Translations under genes and position numbers: made by a program | Assembly (NCBI RefSeq): GCF_039680535.1 | Contig: NZ_JBDKSS010000005.1 | Location: forward strand, 186,001-250,000 | Direction: 5' to 3' | Source: Parvibaculum sp039680535 | Lineage (GTDB): Bacteria; Pseudomonadota; Alphaproteobacteria; Parvibaculales; Parvibaculaceae | Length of the DNA stretch: 64,000 bases | Shown: piece by piece, positions 62,405-64,000 of the stretch | Numbering within the stretch: the first letter of the stretch is position 1 | Layout of the letters: every line of letters begins with the position of its first letter | The notes under the pieces: model-generated | The model's database searches: none | The model's input: only the letters and a program-made list of their open reading frames with translations | Told to the model about the DNA's origin: nothing

Positions 62405-62474
62405 AAGGGGTGCGGGTTTAATCGAAGACTTCCGGGCGCCAGGACGCCCGGCGCATTTTCAGGATCGACTCGGA

Positions 62475-63794
62475 TTGGAAACGATTTACGCCTTGTCGAG
62501 CGCCGCGGGCCGCGCCGGGGTGGCGGTCATACGCGTCTCCGGACCCGCCTCGGCGGATGCCGTCCGGGCGCTGACGGGCGAAGGGCCGGGGCGTCCGCGC
62601 GAGGCGGTTCTGCGGACGCTTCGCGATCCCCATGACGCGAGCATTCTCGATCGGGCGCTGATCCTCTGGTTCGAGGGACCGGCGAGTTTCACCGGCGAGG
62701 ATGTCGTCGAGTTCCACGTTCATGGCGGCCGCGCGGTTGTCGACGGGGTGCTGGCCGCGCTGGGGCGTTTGTCGGCGCTTCGGGTGGCGACGGCGGGGGA
62801 GTTCACGCGTCGCGCCTTCGAGAATGGCAAGCTTGATCTCACCGAGGTCGAAGGCCTCGCTGATCTCATCGAGGCGGAGACGGCGGCTCAACGCGTCCAG
62901 GCGCTTCGCCAGATGGATGGCGCGCTTGGCCAGATCTACGAGGGGTGGCGCGGGCGGCTGATGCGCGTTCTCGCCCATGCCGAGGCCGAGATCGATTTCC
63001 CCGAGGAGGAAATCCCCGGCGACCTGACCAGAAAACTCGCCCCCGAAATCACGCGGCTGGCCGACGAGATCCGGGCCCATCTCGATGACGGGCGGCGGGG
63101 CGAGAGGCTTCGCGACGGCGTCGAGGTGGCGATCATCGGTCCGCCCAATGTCGGCAAATCGAGCCTTCTCAATCGTCTGGCCCGGCGCGATGCGGCCATC
63201 GTCTCCGACGAGGCGGGGACGACGCGCGATATTCTGGAAGTCCGGCTCGATCTCGGCGGGGTGCCGGTGACGCTGGCCGATACGGCCGGTCTTCGCGACG
63301 CGGTCAACGCCGTCGAGCAGGAGGGGGTGAGGCGGGCGCTCGCCCGGGCGGAAGCGGCGGACCTGCGGATCGTCGTCGCCGCGCTTCGCCCCGATGGCGG
63401 GATCGAAGGCGGCTTTGATCTCGCGCGGGAGGGGGACCTTCGCGTCCTCAACAAGGCCGATCTCGGCCCGGCACATTTACCCGAAGCCATCCCGGTTTCG
63501 GCGGCGACGGGCGAGGGGCTCGACGCGCTGGAAGAGGCGGTGACGAAACTCGTCGCGGCAAAGGCCGGGATTGCCGAGACGCCGGCAATTACGAGGGCCC
63601 GTCACCGCGAGGGACTTCTGGCCTGCCTCGAGGGACTGGAACGGGCGTTGGCGGCGCTTCGGTCGGAACGCGCGACGGAACTGGTGGCCGAAGATCTGCG
63701 TTTGGCGGCGCGGTCGCTGGGCCGGATCACCGGACGGGTCGATGTCGAGGATTTGCTAGATATTGTGTTCAGGGATTTTTGCATCGGCAAATAA
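62475..63794 (+). CDS. mnmE: tRNA modification GTPase MnmE
   Basis: A 439-residue GTPase that, with MnmG, installs the 5-carboxymethylaminomethyl or aminomethyl group on wobble uridine 34. The N-terminal folate-binding domain (ETIYALSSAAGRAGVAVIRVSGP), the G domain with GPPNVGKSS (about 220-228), SDEAGTTRD and DTAGL, and the C-terminal FCIGK with the conserved Cys are present. It starts with TTG at 62475. The parS palindrome begins right after its stop codon. Confidence 0.97.
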   Translation: METIYALSSAAGRAGVAVIRVSGPASADAVRALTGEGPGRPREAVLRTLRDPHDASILDRALILWFEGPASFTGEDVVEFHVHGGRAVVDGVLAALGRLSALRVATAGEFTRRAFENGKLDLTEVEGLADLIEAETAAQRVQALRQMDGALGQIYEGWRGRLMRVLAHAEAEIDFPEEEIPGDLTRKLAPEITRLADEIRAHLDDGRRGERLRDGVEVAIIGPPNVGKSSLLNRLARRDAAIVSDEAGTTRDILEVRLDLGGVPVTLADTAGLRDAVNAVEQEGVRRALARAEAADLRIVVAALRPDGGIEGGFDLAREGDLRVLNKADLGPAHLPEAIPVSAATGEGLDALEEAVTKLVAAKAGIAETPAITRARHREGLLACLEGLERALAALRSERATELVAEDLRLAARSLGRITGRVDVEDLLDIVFRDFCIGK

Positions 63795-63810
63795 TGTTTC
63801 ACGTGAAACA
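63795..63810. promoter_or_regulatory. parS centromere site (exact consensus)
   Basis: TGTTTCACGTGAAACA is a perfect 16-bp palindrome identical to the chromosomal parS consensus bound by ParB. It starts immediately after the mnmE stop codon, about 13 kb from the predicted oriC, and before mnmG. In alphaproteobacteria mnmE-mnmG-rsmG-parA-parB is the usual order, so parAB are expected just beyond the window. Confidence 0.92.
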
Positions 63811-63858
63811 GAATCCTGGGACTAACCCGACCAAGTTTCCGAAAAGTCCTCAAATCCT

Positions 63859-63887
63859 TTGACCGCGAAGCAGGGCCGGGGATAAAG
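63859..63887 (+). promoter_or_regulatory. Promoter for mnmG
   Basis: TTGACC (63859-63864), a 17-base spacer and ATAAAG (63882-63887) form a plausible sigma-70 promoter 25 bases upstream of the mnmG start. Confidence 0.45.
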
Positions 63888-63912
63888 CTTCCCGCAGTCT
63901 GAGAGGCGCGGA

Positions 63913-64000
63913 ATGAATTCTCCTGAATTCGATGTGATCGTGATTGGCGGCGGCCATGCTGGCTGCGAGGCGGCGTCCGCTGCCGCGCGCGCGGGTGCGC
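63913..64000 (+). CDS. mnmG: tRNA modification protein MnmG (N-terminal fragment)
   Basis: The first 29 residues of MnmG (GidA), the FAD-dependent partner of MnmE in wobble-uridine modification. The start FDVIVIGGGHAGCEAASAAARAG contains the FAD-binding GGGHAGCEAA loop. A GAGAGG ribosome site precedes the ATG at 63913. The gene continues beyond position 64000. Confidence 0.92.
   Translation, partial: MNSPEFDVIVIGGGHAGCEAASAAARAGA

Overview
The window is high-GC, densely packed bacterial chromosome from an alphaproteobacterium. The evidence is gene order: the ppsR/maf/aroE/coaE/dnaQ block diverging from hemE/hemH/hemJ/rho, then mnmE and mnmG; the hisB-(DUF2628)-hisH-hisA-hisF block next to hslVU; and hisE-coaA. 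A Rhizobiales-like or Parvibaculum-like organism is my best guess, but no rRNA is present to settle it. No rRNA operon, CRISPR array or insertion sequence was seen.

Layout. 1-8.3 kb: an AmpG-type permease (cut by the window edge), a hybrid histidine kinase, a membrane-anchored dihaem cytochrome c, ComM/YifB, a ferritin-like/VIT1 membrane fusion and a diguanylate cyclase, all on the minus strand. 8.4-14.6 kb: gshB, a SirB1-like protein, and an envelope cluster (BON lipoprotein, yraN and rsmI, divergent from an LpoA-like lipoprotein) that matches the Escherichia coli yraL-yraP neighbourhood, then maiA. 14.6-19.1 kb: hemW-rdgB-rph divergent from hrcA-grpE. 19.1-21.6 kb: an AtsA-type sulfatase and NnrU.

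21.6-22.5 kb is the oddest stretch. It looks less GC-rich and is full of hairpins. It holds an apparently complete threonine-type tRNA (anticodon UGU) with 15 extra nucleotides in the D-loop, flanked by its own promoter and terminator. Next to it is a 75-residue ribbon-helix-helix-like protein preceded by four AGCT-centred repeats. 22.5-29.9 kb: alkB, dnaK-dnaJ behind a heat-shock-type promoter, a DUF486 protein, dapB, gpmA, a DUF2244 protein and nth. 29.9-36.4 kb: a lipoprotein, a CysZ-like protein, a PfkB kinase, a dispersed palindromic repeat pair, coaA-hisE, a pentapeptide-repeat protein and a CYTH-CHAD protein; the last two separate hisE from hisF. 36.6-46.6 kb: his genes, hslVU, an XRE regulator, Smr, MltA, a Tim44-like protein, FxsA and SecB.

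46.6-64 kb is a replication-origin neighbourhood. Leftward ppsR-maf-aroE-coaE-dnaQ and rightward hemE-hemH-hemJ-rho flank a 545-bp gap with DnaA-box-like sites, GTTAAC repeats and a palindrome carrying two GANTC sites. The same gap is the origin in Caulobacter and probably Rickettsia. An exact parS palindrome follows the mnmE stop codon about 13 kb away, before mnmG. Between rho and mnmE lie quinone oxidoreductase, LysE and dienelactone hydrolase genes, a small protein with its own terminator, LysR and XRE-cupin regulators, a GNAT acetyltransferase, a DUF255 thioredoxin-like protein and a DUF6489 protein.

Most genes are housekeeping: proteostasis (hrcA, grpE, dnaK, dnaJ, hslVU, secB), histidine, haem, cofactor and nucleotide-pool enzymes, and envelope maintenance. 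The novelty candidates are mainly non-coding: the tRNA with its island, the predicted oriC/parS pair, the paired repeats, the long rho leader and several operator-like palindromes.
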